From: Actinopolymorpha rutila
Lineage (GTDB): Bacteria; Actinomycetota; Actinomycetes; Propionibacteriales; Actinopolymorphaceae
Reading direction: 5' to 3'
DNA length: 64,000 nt
Assembly: GCF_013407855.1 (NCBI RefSeq)
Contig: NZ_JACBZH010000001.1
Coordinates: forward strand, 6,842,838 to 6,906,837
The notes beneath the pieces are model-generated. The model was not told the DNA's origin. It did no database searches and saw only the letters and a list, made by a program, of their open reading frames with translations. The position numbers were made by a program, and so were the translations under genes. Every line of letters starts with the position of its first letter. The stretch's first letter is position 1. Below are positions 23,808 through 32,348 of this stretch, in pieces.

Positions 23808-24635
23808 TCAGGCACGGACCCGGCGGGCCTTCCACACCTCCGCGCTCGGCCACTGGCGCGCCCATTCGTGGTCGACGTAGTCGTAGTCCGTGGTGGCGTT
23901 CTCGGGTGCCTGCACCTCGATCAGGTCCTCCAGCACGAACCCGGACTCCCGGAGCAGCCGCACCATCGGACCGTGCGGCAAGTGGAAGTTGACAGCACCA
24001 CCGTCGGCACCGTCGGCTCCCTCGGGCTCGTCCTCCAACCGGCACAGGCCGAACTGCGGGCGCAGCAGGGTGCGACCGGCCGGGCCCCGGTCGGGTACGC
24101 AGAGGGTGAGCAGGGTGGAGTTGCGGACGAAGACGAGTTCGCCGCCCGGGCGAAGCAGCCGGGCCGCCTCGGGGATCCAGCGGTACGGGTCGCACCAGCC
24201 GATCGCACCGTGCTCGCTGATGGCCACGTCGAAGCTCGCGTCGGGAAGGTCGACTTCCTCGGCGTTGCCGTGGATCAGCGGGAACTCACAGCCGAACTCC
24301 TGCTGCATCGCCTTGGCGGTGGCCAACTGGCGTTCGGAGTTGTCCACACCGACGGGACGGGCACCGGCCCGGGCAGCCCACGCACTGACGTAACCGGTGC
24401 CACACCCCAGCTCGATCAGGTCCTTGCCTGCCAGGTCGTCCGGTAACACCGGCAGGTCCCGCTGCGGAATCCGCCAGACTCCCCAGTGCGGCTCTGCGGC
24501 CCACTGCCTGCGCGCCTGGGCGCCGTACCACTCGCTGTGCCGGGCGTCCCACACCTGCCGGTTGCGGCGTACGTGCTCGGGAAGGTCGTCGGCTGTCGGC
24601 CCGCTCGGCTCGTTCACGCGGTCAGGCTCGTCCAC
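23808..24635 (-). CDS. Class I SAM-dependent methyltransferase
   Basis: A 275-aa methyltransferase. NRQVWDARHSEWYGAQARRQ precedes the core, then motif I LIELGCGTGYVSAWAARAGA, motif II GVDNSERQLATAKAMQQEFG, the segment GNAEEVDLPDASFDVAISEH, and ARLLRPGGELVFVRNS. The layout is that of the Methyltransf_11 group with a long insert (DEPEGADGADGGAVNFHLPH) before the last strands. GTG 24635 lies after a CAGGTT-like -10. Acceptor unknown. Monocistronic, convergent with the small membrane gene. Confidence 0.88.
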   Translation of the reverse strand: MDEPDRVNEPSGPTADDLPEHVRRNRQVWDARHSEWYGAQARRQWAAEPHWGVWRIPQRDLPVLPDDLAGKDLIELGCGTGYVSAWAARAGARPVGVDNSERQLATAKAMQQEFGCEFPLIHGNAEEVDLPDASFDVAISEHGAIGWCDPYRWIPEAARLLRPGGELVFVRNSTLLTLCVPDRGPAGRTLLRPQFGLCRLEDEPEGADGADGGAVNFHLPHGPMVRLLRESGFVLEDLIEVQAPENATTDYDYVDHEWARQWPSAEVWKARRVRA

Positions 24636-24724
24636 CGCGCCGAACCTGTCAAAGGTGTTTCGCCTGGCCCGCCGTCGTTTCTAGTGGGACCGCGTCTACC
24701 AGGACCGCGTTTACTGGACCTCGT

Positions 24725-25597
24725 TCACTGCGATCCGCCGGCCAGCTTGCGAAGCTCCGGGCCGTACTCGGGATGGGCGAGCGCCGCCGCGAACTGCGCG
24801 CGCAGGTAGCCGAGCGGGTTGCCGGTGTCCCACCAGGTGCCGTCGATGACCTGACCGAACACGGGGTACTCGCGGGCATGCTCGTGGATGGCGTGGGAGA
24901 GGTAGACCTCCCCGTCGGGGTTGTGCCGATGGCGGTTGAGCTGACGTTCGAGCTCGGCGACGATGCCCGGCGTCACGACGTACCCGCCGATCGAGGCGAA
25001 CGCCGACGGTGCCGCGTCCGGGGACGGCTTCTCGATGATGCCGGAGATGCGCAACAGCCCGGCGCCGAGGTCGTCCTCGACCACCGGAACGCCGTAGCGC
25101 TGGGACTCGCTGGGCTCCATCGGCATCAACCCGAGAACGGGCGCGCGGGTGCGTTCGTACGCCGCGACCAGCTGCTGGGCACGCGGAACGGCCGAGGTGA
25201 ACACGTCGTCGGCCCACAACACCATGAAGGGCTCGTCGCCGACGATGCGCGCGGCGTTGAGCACCGGCGTGCCGTTGCCGTAGGGGCCGTGCTGGTAGAG
25301 GAACGTGATCCGGGCCAGCGACGCGAGCTCCTCCAGTGCCTCGGCGAGGTCGTCCTTGCCGTCCGCGCGCAGCCGCATGTCGAGGTCCTCGTCGGGCGCG
25401 AAGTGCTGCTGGATCAACGCCTTACGGGCGGAGGTGACGATGATGATGTCGTCGATGCCCGAGGCGACGAGCTCCTCGATCGTGTGCTGCAGAACGGGTT
25501 TGTCGAGGATCGGCAGCATCTCCTTCGGCAGTGCCTTCGTCAACGGCAACAGCCGGGTTCCCAGCCCCGCGACCGGGATGACCGCCTTGCGCACCAT
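24725..25597 (-). CDS. galU: UTP-glucose-1-phosphate uridylyltransferase
   Basis: A 290-aa nucleotidyltransferase making UDP-glucose from UTP and glucose-1-phosphate. The signature VIPVAGLGTRLLPLTKALPK is at residues 6-25, KEMLPILDKPVLQHTIEELV follows, GTPVLNAARIVGDEPFMVLW carries the metal-site Asp, and GIIEKPSP and GQVIDGTWWDTGNPLGYLRA close the active site. Length and motifs are normal for actinobacterial GalU. The ATG at 25597 is the standard start. Supplies UDP-glucose for cell-wall and storage polysaccharides. No neighbouring sugar genes in this window. Confidence 0.95.
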   Translation of the reverse strand: MVRKAVIPVAGLGTRLLPLTKALPKEMLPILDKPVLQHTIEELVASGIDDIIIVTSARKALIQQHFAPDEDLDMRLRADGKDDLAEALEELASLARITFLYQHGPYGNGTPVLNAARIVGDEPFMVLWADDVFTSAVPRAQQLVAAYERTRAPVLGLMPMEPSESQRYGVPVVEDDLGAGLLRISGIIEKPSPDAAPSAFASIGGYVVTPGIVAELERQLNRHRHNPDGEVYLSHAIHEHAREYPVFGQVIDGTWWDTGNPLGYLRAQFAAALAHPEYGPELRKLAGGSQ

Positions 25598-25730
25598 GTG
25601 TTCGCCCTTTCGCCGCGGCGGAGAACATTCTCACCGAGCACACCGTCGGAAACGCTACCTGCTGTCGACGAAAAGCGCCGCCCTGCGAACAGGTGGGGCC
25701 GTGGTCGCCCCGAGGCCGGCGTCAGGTCGC

Positions 25731-25760
25731 CACACCGTCAGACCGCACACCGTCAGACCG
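25731..25760. repeat. 15-bp direct repeat x2 across a stop codon
   Basis: CACACCGTCAGACCG occurs twice in immediate succession (25731-25745 and 25746-25760). The second copy contains the stop codon of the metallo-hydrolase gene (25755-25753, minus strand). Confidence 0.8.
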
Positions 25761-26451
25761 CTACGCCGTCCGCCGCCGCGCGCAGGGTGGTGGCGGCGTC
25801 TCCCACCACCGGAGCGCCGTGGCCGAAACACGCCACGTCGACGTCCAACTGGACAACCCGGCGGAACGATTCGACAGCCCTTGCCCGGTCGACGTTGAAC
25901 ACGCCCAGAATCGGCGCGTCCTGGACGCTCGCGATCGCGTCGCCGGTGAACAGCACCTTGTGGCGCGGCAGGTGCAGCGCGATGCTTCCGTCGGTGTGCC
26001 CCGGCATCCCGATCACCTCGGCACCTCCACCGACGGCGATCCGGTCCCCGTCGACGAGCTCCCGGTCGACTCGCACCGGAAGGGCCGCGGGGACGTTGGG
26101 CACGACGCTTTCGTAGTAAGGGCGTTCCTGGTCGGTGATGACCGGCGCCGGACCCGCCTGCTCGCCACGCACGACAGGAGCGTCCAACTGGTGCGCCATC
26201 ACGGTCGCGCCGTTCCAGCCCGCGATCTCCGCCGCCGAACCCACGTGGTCCTCGTGGAAGTGGGTGAGGACGATGTTCTTGATGTCGCGCCGGTCGTAGC
26301 CGAGCCGGTGCACGCCGCCCTGGATGGTCGGCGCCGATCCCGCCACGCCGGTGTCCACCAGGGTGAGCCCGTCGTCGTCCACCCACAGATAGACCTGGCC
26401 CACCTCGAACGGAAACATGTGCAGGCCCGGCGCCAGTTCGATCGTCTGCAT
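25753..26451 (-). CDS. MBL-fold metallo-hydrolase
   Basis: A 232-aa metallo-beta-lactamase fold protein. The dinuclear metal motif HxHxDH is THFHEDHVG near residues 66-74. Further ligands are in GMPGHTDGSIALHLPRHK and LFTGDAIAS. The N-terminus MQTIELAPGLHMFPFEVGQV is typical of the YvaS/glyoxalase II-like subgroup. ATG 26451 lies 7 nt after TAGGGT (26464-26459), so leaderless. A 15-bp duplication at the stop may have set the present C-terminus. Hydrolase substrate unknown. Confidence 0.9.
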   Translation of the reverse strand: MQTIELAPGLHMFPFEVGQVYLWVDDDGLTLVDTGVAGSAPTIQGGVHRLGYDRRDIKNIVLTHFHEDHVGSAAEIAGWNGATVMAHQLDAPVVRGEQAGPAPVITDQERPYYESVVPNVPAALPVRVDRELVDGDRIAVGGGAEVIGMPGHTDGSIALHLPRHKVLFTGDAIASVQDAPILGVFNVDRARAVESFRRVVQLDVDVACFGHGAPVVGDAATTLRAAADGVAV

Positions 26452-26671
26452 GTCATCGACCCTATTCGGGCCGTACGCCGGGAGTCTCGTCGTTCTGCCG
26501 GAGGCTGAACGCGGAATCCGAACCGGCCGGGTCGTACGAATGACGAACGGGCACAACGCAACGGCCATCGACATGGCCACCGAAATGGCCACCGAATAAT
26601 GTCTTGCGAAACGACCTCGCGGCCAGTGGACTGGGGCGCAAGCGCTGGTTGACGCCGGGAGGTCGAACGCC

Positions 26672-27481
26672 GTGTCCGATCCGAACGAGCAGTTGCCGGA
26701 GACCGAGGTTCTGCAGGACCGCACCGACCGGCCGGTGGTTCGGGTGGGCGGCACCGTACACCGTCCCGCTCAGCCCTGGACCCCCGCGATCCACGCCCTG
26801 CTCGACCACCTTGCCGCCGTGGACTTCCCGTACTCCCCGCGCGTGTTCGACGTCCTCCCCGCCACCGGCACCGCGCCGGCGACGGAGGTGGTCAGCTACA
26901 TCCCGGGCGAGTCGGGGCCGGCCGGCTGGGCCAACGTGGTGGACGAGAAGGGTCTGCGTGCCGCCGCCCGTCTGCTGCGCGACTACCACCAGGCGGTCGC
27001 CGAGTGGTCGCCCGCGACGCCGCCCGTGTGGTCCGGCGGCCGCACCGGCACCGGCGGCCCGGGCGAACTCGTCTGCCACAACGACTTCGGCCCGTGGAAC
27101 ATCGTGTGGAACGACGTCACGCCGGTCGGCCTGCTGGACTGGGAGTACGCCGGACCGGGACCGGTCATGCAGGACGTCGCGTACGCGCTGGAATACGTCG
27201 CACCGTTTCGCGACGACGAGATGTGCGTGCGCTGGCTCCGCTATCCCGGCCGGCCGGACCGTCGCCGCCGGCTGGAGATCTTCGCCACCGAGTACGGCCT
27301 GACCGACACCACGGGTCTGGCGGACGAGGTGATCGCGATCCAGCGGGCCGGCCTGGATTTCGTCCGGCAGCTGGCCGAGGAGGGGCACGAACGCCAGGTC
27401 GAGATGGTCGCGTCCGGGTACCTGACCGAGATCGCGAACCGGATCCGGTGGAGCGAGGACCATCGCCACCTGTTCGACTGA
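26672..27481 (+). CDS. Aminoglycoside phosphotransferase-family protein
   Basis: A 269-aa APH/choline-kinase fold protein. The catalytic loop is LVCHNDFGPWNIVW (Asp and Asn of the Brenner-like motif) and the metal-binding Asp is in VGLLDWEYAGPG. The N-lobe is short: VVRVGGTVHRPAQPWTPAIH replaces the usual nucleotide-binding strands, a form common in actinobacterial homologues. GTG 26672 has GGGAGG about 9 nt upstream. Probably a small-molecule kinase rather than a proven resistance gene. A 13-bp tandem repeat follows its stop. Confidence 0.87.
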   Translation: MSDPNEQLPETEVLQDRTDRPVVRVGGTVHRPAQPWTPAIHALLDHLAAVDFPYSPRVFDVLPATGTAPATEVVSYIPGESGPAGWANVVDEKGLRAAARLLRDYHQAVAEWSPATPPVWSGGRTGTGGPGELVCHNDFGPWNIVWNDVTPVGLLDWEYAGPGPVMQDVAYALEYVAPFRDDEMCVRWLRYPGRPDRRRRLEIFATEYGLTDTTGLADEVIAIQRAGLDFVRQLAEEGHERQVEMVASGYLTEIANRIRWSEDHRHLFD

Positions 27482-27489
27482 GGTTCCTA

Positions 27490-27541
27490 CCGGGATCCGC
27501 AGCCGGGATTCGGGACCGGGATTCGGGACTGAGATTCGGCT
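27490..27541. repeat. 13-bp tandem repeat x4 after a stop codon
   Basis: CCGGGATTCGGGA occurs twice perfectly (27503-27515, 27516-27528), flanked by degenerate copies (27490-27502, 27529-27541). It begins 8 nt after the stop of the phosphotransferase gene. Confidence 0.75.
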
Positions 27542-27582
27542 ATCCGCCGTCTCGCCGGCGACCGGTCTGCGACCCTGGCAGG

Positions 27583-28422
27583 GTGACCAAGGCTGTCAGC
27601 GGGATCAGCGACACCGGGTTCGCGCCGCCGTCCCCGGCCGAGATCGCCCGGTCGACCTGGGCGGCCGGTGACTTCCAGCGCATCGCCAACCGGATGGTCC
27701 CGGTCAGCGAGGAGCTGGTGCTGGCACTGGACATCCTCCCCGGTGAACGCGTGCTGGACATCGCCGGCGGCACCGGCAACACCGCCCTGGCCGCCGCCCG
27801 CCGCGACGCCCGCGTGACCTGCGTGGACGTCGTACCAGAACTCCTCGACCACGCCCGGCTCCGCGCCGACGTCGAACTGCTGCCGCTGGAGACGGTCGAG
27901 GTCGACGCCGCGGCGCTGCCGTTCGCCGACGGGGAGTTCGACGTGGTGACGTCGACGTTCGGGCTGATGTTCGTCGCCGACCAGCGGCAGGCGGCGGCGG
28001 AGGCGTTGCGGGTGCTGCGTCCGGGCGGGCGGATCGGCCTGGCCAACTGGACTCCGGACAGCGCGCTGGGTGGCCTGCTGCACCTGGTGGCGAAGTACGC
28101 ACCGCCGCCCGCCGACGCCGCGTCGCCGCTGCGCTGGGGCACCCGCGACGGGCTGGCCCAGCTCCTCGCCCCGTACGCGAAGTTCACCGAGCAACGGCTG
28201 GAGCTTCGGTGCGTCGACGTGGCCGCGCGCTCGGTCGCCGAGCAGTTCCGGAGATACCGCCAGTGGTTCGGCCCGGTGAAGCTGGCGGTCGACGGGATGA
28301 GCGAGGAGGACGCGCAGTCGTTCGAGCAGGAGTTCGTCGAGCTGTGGGACCGGTTCAACCGCGGTGAGCCGGACGCCGTGGTCGTGCCGTACGACTATCT
28401 GCAGTTCGTGGCCACCGCCTGA
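27583..28422 (+). CDS. Class I SAM-dependent methyltransferase (UbiE-like)
   Basis: A 279-aa methyltransferase. EIARSTWAAGDFQRIANRMV, then VLDIAGGTGNTALAAARRDA (motif I), CVDVVPELLDHARLRADVEL, ETVEVDAAALPFADGEFDVV (post-II), STFGLMFVADQRQAAAEALR and LRPGGRIGLANWTPDSALGG, closely follow the UbiE/Coq5-like small-molecule group common in actinobacteria. The GTG start at 27583 is the best fit to the family N-terminus, though no strong Shine-Dalgarno or -10 is seen. Acceptor unknown. Confidence 0.88.
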   Translation: MTKAVSGISDTGFAPPSPAEIARSTWAAGDFQRIANRMVPVSEELVLALDILPGERVLDIAGGTGNTALAAARRDARVTCVDVVPELLDHARLRADVELLPLETVEVDAAALPFADGEFDVVTSTFGLMFVADQRQAAAEALRVLRPGGRIGLANWTPDSALGGLLHLVAKYAPPPADAASPLRWGTRDGLAQLLAPYAKFTEQRLELRCVDVAARSVAEQFRRYRQWFGPVKLAVDGMSEEDAQSFEQEFVELWDRFNRGEPDAVVVPYDYLQFVATA

Positions 28423-28510
28423 GGCAGTCACTCCATGTGAGGGACCTCTCCCGGGCCACTCCGCCCCGGCGTCCAAGCATGCACACAGGGTGAGGGGCGA
28501 AGATGGGCGC

Positions 28511-29182
28511 GTGTGCCCCAGCGACGCCTTCGGACCCGCGCGGCTGCTGCTGGTCGAGGACGACCAGGCGCTGGCCGCGATGCTGGCCGACCTCCTCTCC
28601 GAGGAGGAGTACGCCGTCGACCTCGCGCCGGACGGCCAGCGTGGGCTGCATCGCGCCCTCAGCCGGGAGTACGACGTGATCGTCGTGGACCGCGGCCTGC
28701 CCGGTATCGACGGCCTCGACCTGTTGGTCCGGCTTCGCAGCAGCGGCGTGGCCACCCCTGTGCTGGTGCTGTCCGCACTGGGCACGCCCGCCGACCGGGT
28801 CGAGGGCCTGGACGCGGGTGCTGAGGACTACCTGGCCAAGCCGTTCGACGTGGCCGAGTTCCTCGCCCGCCTCCGTGCGCTGCGCCGGCGCCACCTCGAC
28901 CAGGCCCGGCTGCTGCCGGTCGGGGGCGAAGTGCTCAACCTGGACACCCGGGAGGTCGGCCGGGCGCAGCTCTCGGAGCGGGAGTGCGACCTGCTGGCCG
29001 CCCTCGCGTCCCGGCCGGGCCACGTGTTCAGTCGTACCGAACTCCTCGCCCGGGTCTTCCCAGGCGCCGAGGGCGAGGTCGTCGTGGACACCTACGTCCA
29101 CTACCTGCGCCGAAAGCTCGGCCGGGCGATCGTCACCACGGTCCGCGGCCGGGGATACCGGCTGGGCGAGGCGTCGTCGTGA
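28511..29182 (+). CDS. OmpR-family response regulator
   Basis: A 223-aa two-component response regulator. The receiver domain holds the acidic pair VEDD near residue 17, phospho-acceptor Asp60 in YDVIVVDRGLPGIDGLDL, and Lys110 in LAKPFD. The C-terminal winged helix (about 135-220) ends VDTYVHYLRRKLGRAIVTTV, RGRGYRLG, the OmpR signature. GTG 28511 is 6 nt after GAAGAT, a weak -10, so possibly leaderless. It overlaps the kinase gene by 4 nt (GTGA), so both are coupled. Confidence 0.93.
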   Translation: MCPSDAFGPARLLLVEDDQALAAMLADLLSEEEYAVDLAPDGQRGLHRALSREYDVIVVDRGLPGIDGLDLLVRLRSSGVATPVLVLSALGTPADRVEGLDAGAEDYLAKPFDVAEFLARLRALRRRHLDQARLLPVGGEVLNLDTREVGRAQLSERECDLLAALASRPGHVFSRTELLARVFPGAEGEVVVDTYVHYLRRKLGRAIVTTVRGRGYRLGEASS

Positions 29183-30477
29183 CCACTTCTGGCCGGGTCC
29201 GGCTGGGCGACCGGCGGCTGACCAGTGCCGAGTCGGCGATGTTGCGGCGTACGGCGGTACGCCTCGGCATCCAGGCAGGCCTGATCGTCGCCGCCATCGT
29301 CACCGTGCTGGTGGGGGTGACCCTCGCCGTGGTGCTGCACGCCGAGGCGGCGGACACCAGGTCGATGCTGGCGGCCGCGGTCAGCCGGGCGGACAACGAC
29401 GTGGCCGACGCCCCGGCGAACGTCTGGCTGGTGAGACGCGGACCGGACGGGCAGCGCAGTACCGACGGCCTGCCGACGGGCGCGGCCGACCAGCGGGCGC
29501 TCGCCCGGACCGCCCGCACCGGCGTCGCGGAGACCCACGAACGCGAGGTGAACGGCGCGGACTACCAGGTCTTCACCATGCGGCGCGGCGACACCACCGT
29601 CCAGGGCGTCCTCGACCTCGGCCCGGTGCACGCCGACCGCAGGCACCTGCTGTACTCGCTGCTCCTGGTCGGCGGGCTCGGGCTGGTGCTGGCCGCAGGG
29701 GCGGGCGCCATGCTCGGCGTGCGGGCGGTCCAGCCGCTGGCCAACGCGCTCAGCCTGCAGCGCAGGTTCGTCGCCGACGCCAGCCACGAACTCCGTACGC
29801 CACTCACCCTGCTCACCACCCGGGCCCAACTGCTGCGCCGGCACCTGCAGCGGGGCCACGACCACCAGGCCGCCCTCGCCGACGCCGAGAGCCTGGTGCA
29901 CGACAGCGACAACCTCGCCGCCGTACTCGAGGACCTCCTGCTCGCCGCCGACCCGCACGCCGAGGCGGCCACGGAGGAGATCGACCTGCGAGTACTCGCC
30001 GGTGGAGTGGCGGCAGCCAGCGCCGCGGTGGCCGGCGCACGCGGCGTCACCGTGCGGGCCGAGGGCGGTGACGCCCCGGTGGTCGTACGAGGCGCGCCGG
30101 TGGCACTGCGCAGGGCGCTGACCGCCGTACTCGACAACGCGGTCCGGCACGCGGAGCAGACCGTCACCGTGACCGTCCATGCGGACGACCGGCAGGCCGT
30201 GGTGGAGGTCGCCGACGACGGTCCCGGACTGGACCCGGGAATGGCGCCCCGGTTGTTCGACCGGTTCTCCTCGGCCGGCGGGAGTACGCCGGACGGGCGG
30301 CAGCGGAGGTTCGGCATCGGGCTGGCGCTGGTCGGGGAGATCGTGGCCCGGCACCACGGCGAGGTCGAGGCACTGGCGGCTCCCGGCGGCGGCGCGGTGT
30401 TTCGGCTCACCTTCCCCCGGCCCTCCACCGGGACTGGCGCGGCTCCCACGGACCCCGCCGACCCGGTCGAGTCCTGA
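29179..30477 (+). CDS. Sensor histidine kinase
   Basis: A 432-aa membrane kinase. TM1 at about 28-52, an extracellular sensor of about 100 residues, TM2 at about 152-175. The dimerisation and phosphotransfer box is SHELRTPL with His203. The ATP-binding domain shows DNAVRHA (N box), VADDGPGLDPG (G1) and FGIGLALVGEIVARHHG (G2). There is no clear HAMP after TM2, since VQPLANALSLQRRFVADASH follows almost directly. Start GTG 29179 overlaps the regulator stop. The signal is unknown. The next gene encodes a DUF2231 membrane protein that may be a target. Confidence 0.92.
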   Translation: MTTSGRVRLGDRRLTSAESAMLRRTAVRLGIQAGLIVAAIVTVLVGVTLAVVLHAEAADTRSMLAAAVSRADNDVADAPANVWLVRRGPDGQRSTDGLPTGAADQRALARTARTGVAETHEREVNGADYQVFTMRRGDTTVQGVLDLGPVHADRRHLLYSLLLVGGLGLVLAAGAGAMLGVRAVQPLANALSLQRRFVADASHELRTPLTLLTTRAQLLRRHLQRGHDHQAALADAESLVHDSDNLAAVLEDLLLAADPHAEAATEEIDLRVLAGGVAAASAAVAGARGVTVRAEGGDAPVVVRGAPVALRRALTAVLDNAVRHAEQTVTVTVHADDRQAVVEVADDGPGLDPGMAPRLFDRFSSAGGSTPDGRQRRFGIGLALVGEIVARHHGEVEALAAPGGGAVFRLTFPRPSTGTGAAPTDPADPVES

Positions 30478-30660
30478 CTCCCCTGGACCGCACAAACCCG
30501 GCGTTTCCCAGGAAATCCACAGGCGCCGGCCACGCGGGCTCCAAGAATTCTCCCAATCAGCGCGGACATGCTGTAAGCGGCCATCAGGGCCCGCCCGGTG
30601 CACCACAGGTGCGCGAGAGGTACGAGAGGTACACAGCGGCAATTGCCAGGAGGTTCGCCC

Positions 30661-31200
30661 GTGCCCACCTTCCTGAACGGACTGCCCGTCCACGTTCTGA
30701 TCGTCCACGCCACCGTGGTGGCGGTGCCACTCGCGGCCCTGGTCGCGGTGATCGTCGCGCTCGTGCCGCGCCTGCGCCGCCGGTACGGCTGGGCCGCGGT
30801 CGCCGTGGCCGCGGTCGCCACCGTCCTCGTGCCGATGACCACGTCGGCGGGCGAGGGCCTGGAGTCGCGGATGGACCACAGCGCGGCGATCGAACGCCAC
30901 GCCGAACTCGCCGACGCGATGATCTGGCTGGTCCTGCCGCTCCTCGTCGCGCTCGCCGCGCTGGTCGCCCTGGACACTTACCGGCTGCGCAACGCCCGCG
31001 CGGAGGGGCCGGGCACGATGACCGCCGAACGCCGCGTGGTCGGCGCCCCGGCGTGGACCCGCTTCGTGAGCCTCGCGCTCATCGTGGTCACCGTGGGGTT
31101 CGCGGTGGCCTCGACGGTGCAGATCGTCCGGGTCGGCGACGCGGGTTCGCGGGCCGCCTGGGGTGACGAGCAGTACACCGCCCCGCACGGCGGCGAATGA
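30661..31200 (+). CDS. DUF2231 family membrane protein
   Basis: A 179-aa integral membrane protein. It begins MPTFLNGLPVHVLIVHATVV, the family signature with a buried His in the first helix, followed by three more transmembrane segments (about 43-62, 85-105, 135-158). A periplasmic-side TTSAGEGLESRMDHSAAIER HAEL segment holds further His residues, as in relatives proposed to bind heme or metal. GTG 30661 has AGGAGG about 7 nt upstream. It lies 183 nt downstream of the two-component genes. Confidence 0.85.
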   Translation: MPTFLNGLPVHVLIVHATVVAVPLAALVAVIVALVPRLRRRYGWAAVAVAAVATVLVPMTTSAGEGLESRMDHSAAIERHAELADAMIWLVLPLLVALAALVALDTYRLRNARAEGPGTMTAERRVVGAPAWTRFVSLALIVVTVGFAVASTVQIVRVGDAGSRAAWGDEQYTAPHGGE

Positions 31201-31245
31201 TCAGCAGCAGGCGGCTGATCAGCAGAGCAGACTGACCGCCAGCCG

Positions 31246-31677
31246 CTACGACAGGGCCGAACGCGGAGTCGCCATCAGCAGGGTGGGTACGCCCGGGACG
31301 CCGGTCTCACCCGACCACACCGGCAGGGGCACCCAGTCCAGTCCCACCATCCGGGGGCAGTCGCACCGCAGGTCGGGGTCGGTGCCGAGGCGCGGCTCGC
31401 CCTCGGCGCAGGTCACCGCGAACGCCGACGTCTGCCCGGAGGGGTACGGGAAGTCGTAGAGATAGCGGACGTCGACGCAGGTCAGGCCGACCTCCTCGGC
31501 CACCTCGCGGCGCACCGCGTCGGCAAGGTCCTCGCCCCGGTTCACTCCGCCACCCGGAAGCGTCCAGTACTCCTGGCCGTCGTGCCGGCCGCCGGGACCG
31601 CGACCTCGTTCACGCACCATGAGGACGGAGTCGTCGCGGACGATGACGGCCGCCACACGCCGGCGGCGGGTCCTCAC
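31246..31677 (-). CDS. NUDIX hydrolase
   Basis: A 143-aa NUDIX protein. The Nudix box GGGVNRGEDLADAVRREVAE EVGL has the complete GX5EX7REUXEEXGU pattern, at about residues 41-64. The preceding RRVAAVIVRDDSVLMVRERG is the usual first strand. GTG 31677 overlaps the TGA of the upstream peptidase gene (GTGA), so it is translationally coupled in an operon with that peptidase and the PRPP synthetase paralogue. It probably hydrolyses a nucleoside diphosphate derivative. The nucleotide-related partner makes a nucleotide or phosphoribosyl substrate plausible. Confidence 0.9.
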   Translation of the reverse strand: MRTRRRRVAAVIVRDDSVLMVRERGRGPGGRHDGQEYWTLPGGGVNRGEDLADAVRREVAEEVGLTCVDVRYLYDFPYPSGQTSAFAVTCAEGEPRLGTDPDLRCDCPRMVGLDWVPLPVWSGETGVPGVPTLLMATPRSALS

Positions 31678-32348
31678 GCCGGGCTGCCGGCGTAGCTGGT
31701 GCTGCCGGGGGCGAGCTTGCGGCGCCCCGAAGGCGACACCAGCAGAACCGGGTCCGGGCCCACCGCGGTGACGGCGTTCCCGGCCACGATCGCGTTGGCG
31801 TGCTCGGTCAGCGCGAGGACGGGCCGGCGATAGGTGGCGGTCCACACCGCCTCGCGCGGCAGGTCGCCGTCGGCGTGGTGCACGAACACCGCGTGACCCG
31901 CGGCCAGGTCGGCACCGGCGGTGTCGACCACCTTGTCGTCGTTGCGGTCCAGGTGCGCGACCGTGCTGATGTCGGCGCCGAGCAACGCCGCACCCGCGCT
32001 GCCGCCGAAGACCATGCCGCCGGCCGCGACGTACTCACGCAACCGGTCCAGCAGGTCGAAGCGCTGCGCGAGCGCGAGCAGGCGGTAGGTGTTGCCGCCG
32101 CCGATGTAGATGCCGCGTACGCCGGTGAACCTCGGCGGGATGTCGCCGTCCCAGGTCGAGATGTCGCGTACGCCGAGGGGCTCGTAGACGTCGCGCAGCC
32201 ACTCCTCGGCCTCGACGTGCCGGTCCGGCTCCATCGCGACCGGCCAGTACGCCATCGGGCCCGCACCGACCGCGTGCGCGAACTGCTCGTCCAGCGGCTT
32301 GGAGGCCTCGGCACCGCCACCCCCTGCGAGGAACACCCGCCCGGTCAC
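31674..32348 (-). CDS. Peptidase S51-like (dipeptidase E / cyanophycinase fold)
   Basis: A 224-aa S51-like protein. VFLAGGGGAEASKPLDEQFA starts the fold. GVRGIYIGGGNTYRLLALAQ is the family glycine-rich strand. The nucleophile elbow is MVFGGSAGAALLGADI (Ser of GGSAGA). It is more like the YgaJ-type dipeptidases than the protein at 1500. GTG 32348 starts directly after the TAG of the PRPP synthetase gene (32351-32349), with GGAGG inside that gene's end. It overlaps the NUDIX gene by 4 nt. A peptidase in a nucleotide-type operon is unexpected. Confidence 0.87.
   Translation of the reverse strand: MTGRVFLAGGGGAEASKPLDEQFAHAVGAGPMAYWPVAMEPDRHVEAEEWLRDVYEPLGVRDISTWDGDIPPRFTGVRGIYIGGGNTYRLLALAQRFDLLDRLREYVAAGGMVFGGSAGAALLGADISTVAHLDRNDDKVVDTAGADLAAGHAVFVHHADGDLPREAVWTATYRRPVLALTEHANAIVAGNAVTAVGPDPVLLVSPSGRRKLAPGSTSYAGSPA

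Noticed and set aside
26532..26600. Short ORF encoding MTNGHNATAIDMATEMATE with a 12-bp repeat
   Set aside because: Too short, no initiation signal and no coupling to the gene 70 nt downstream. The repeat (ATGGCCACCGAA x2) is probably another slippage product.
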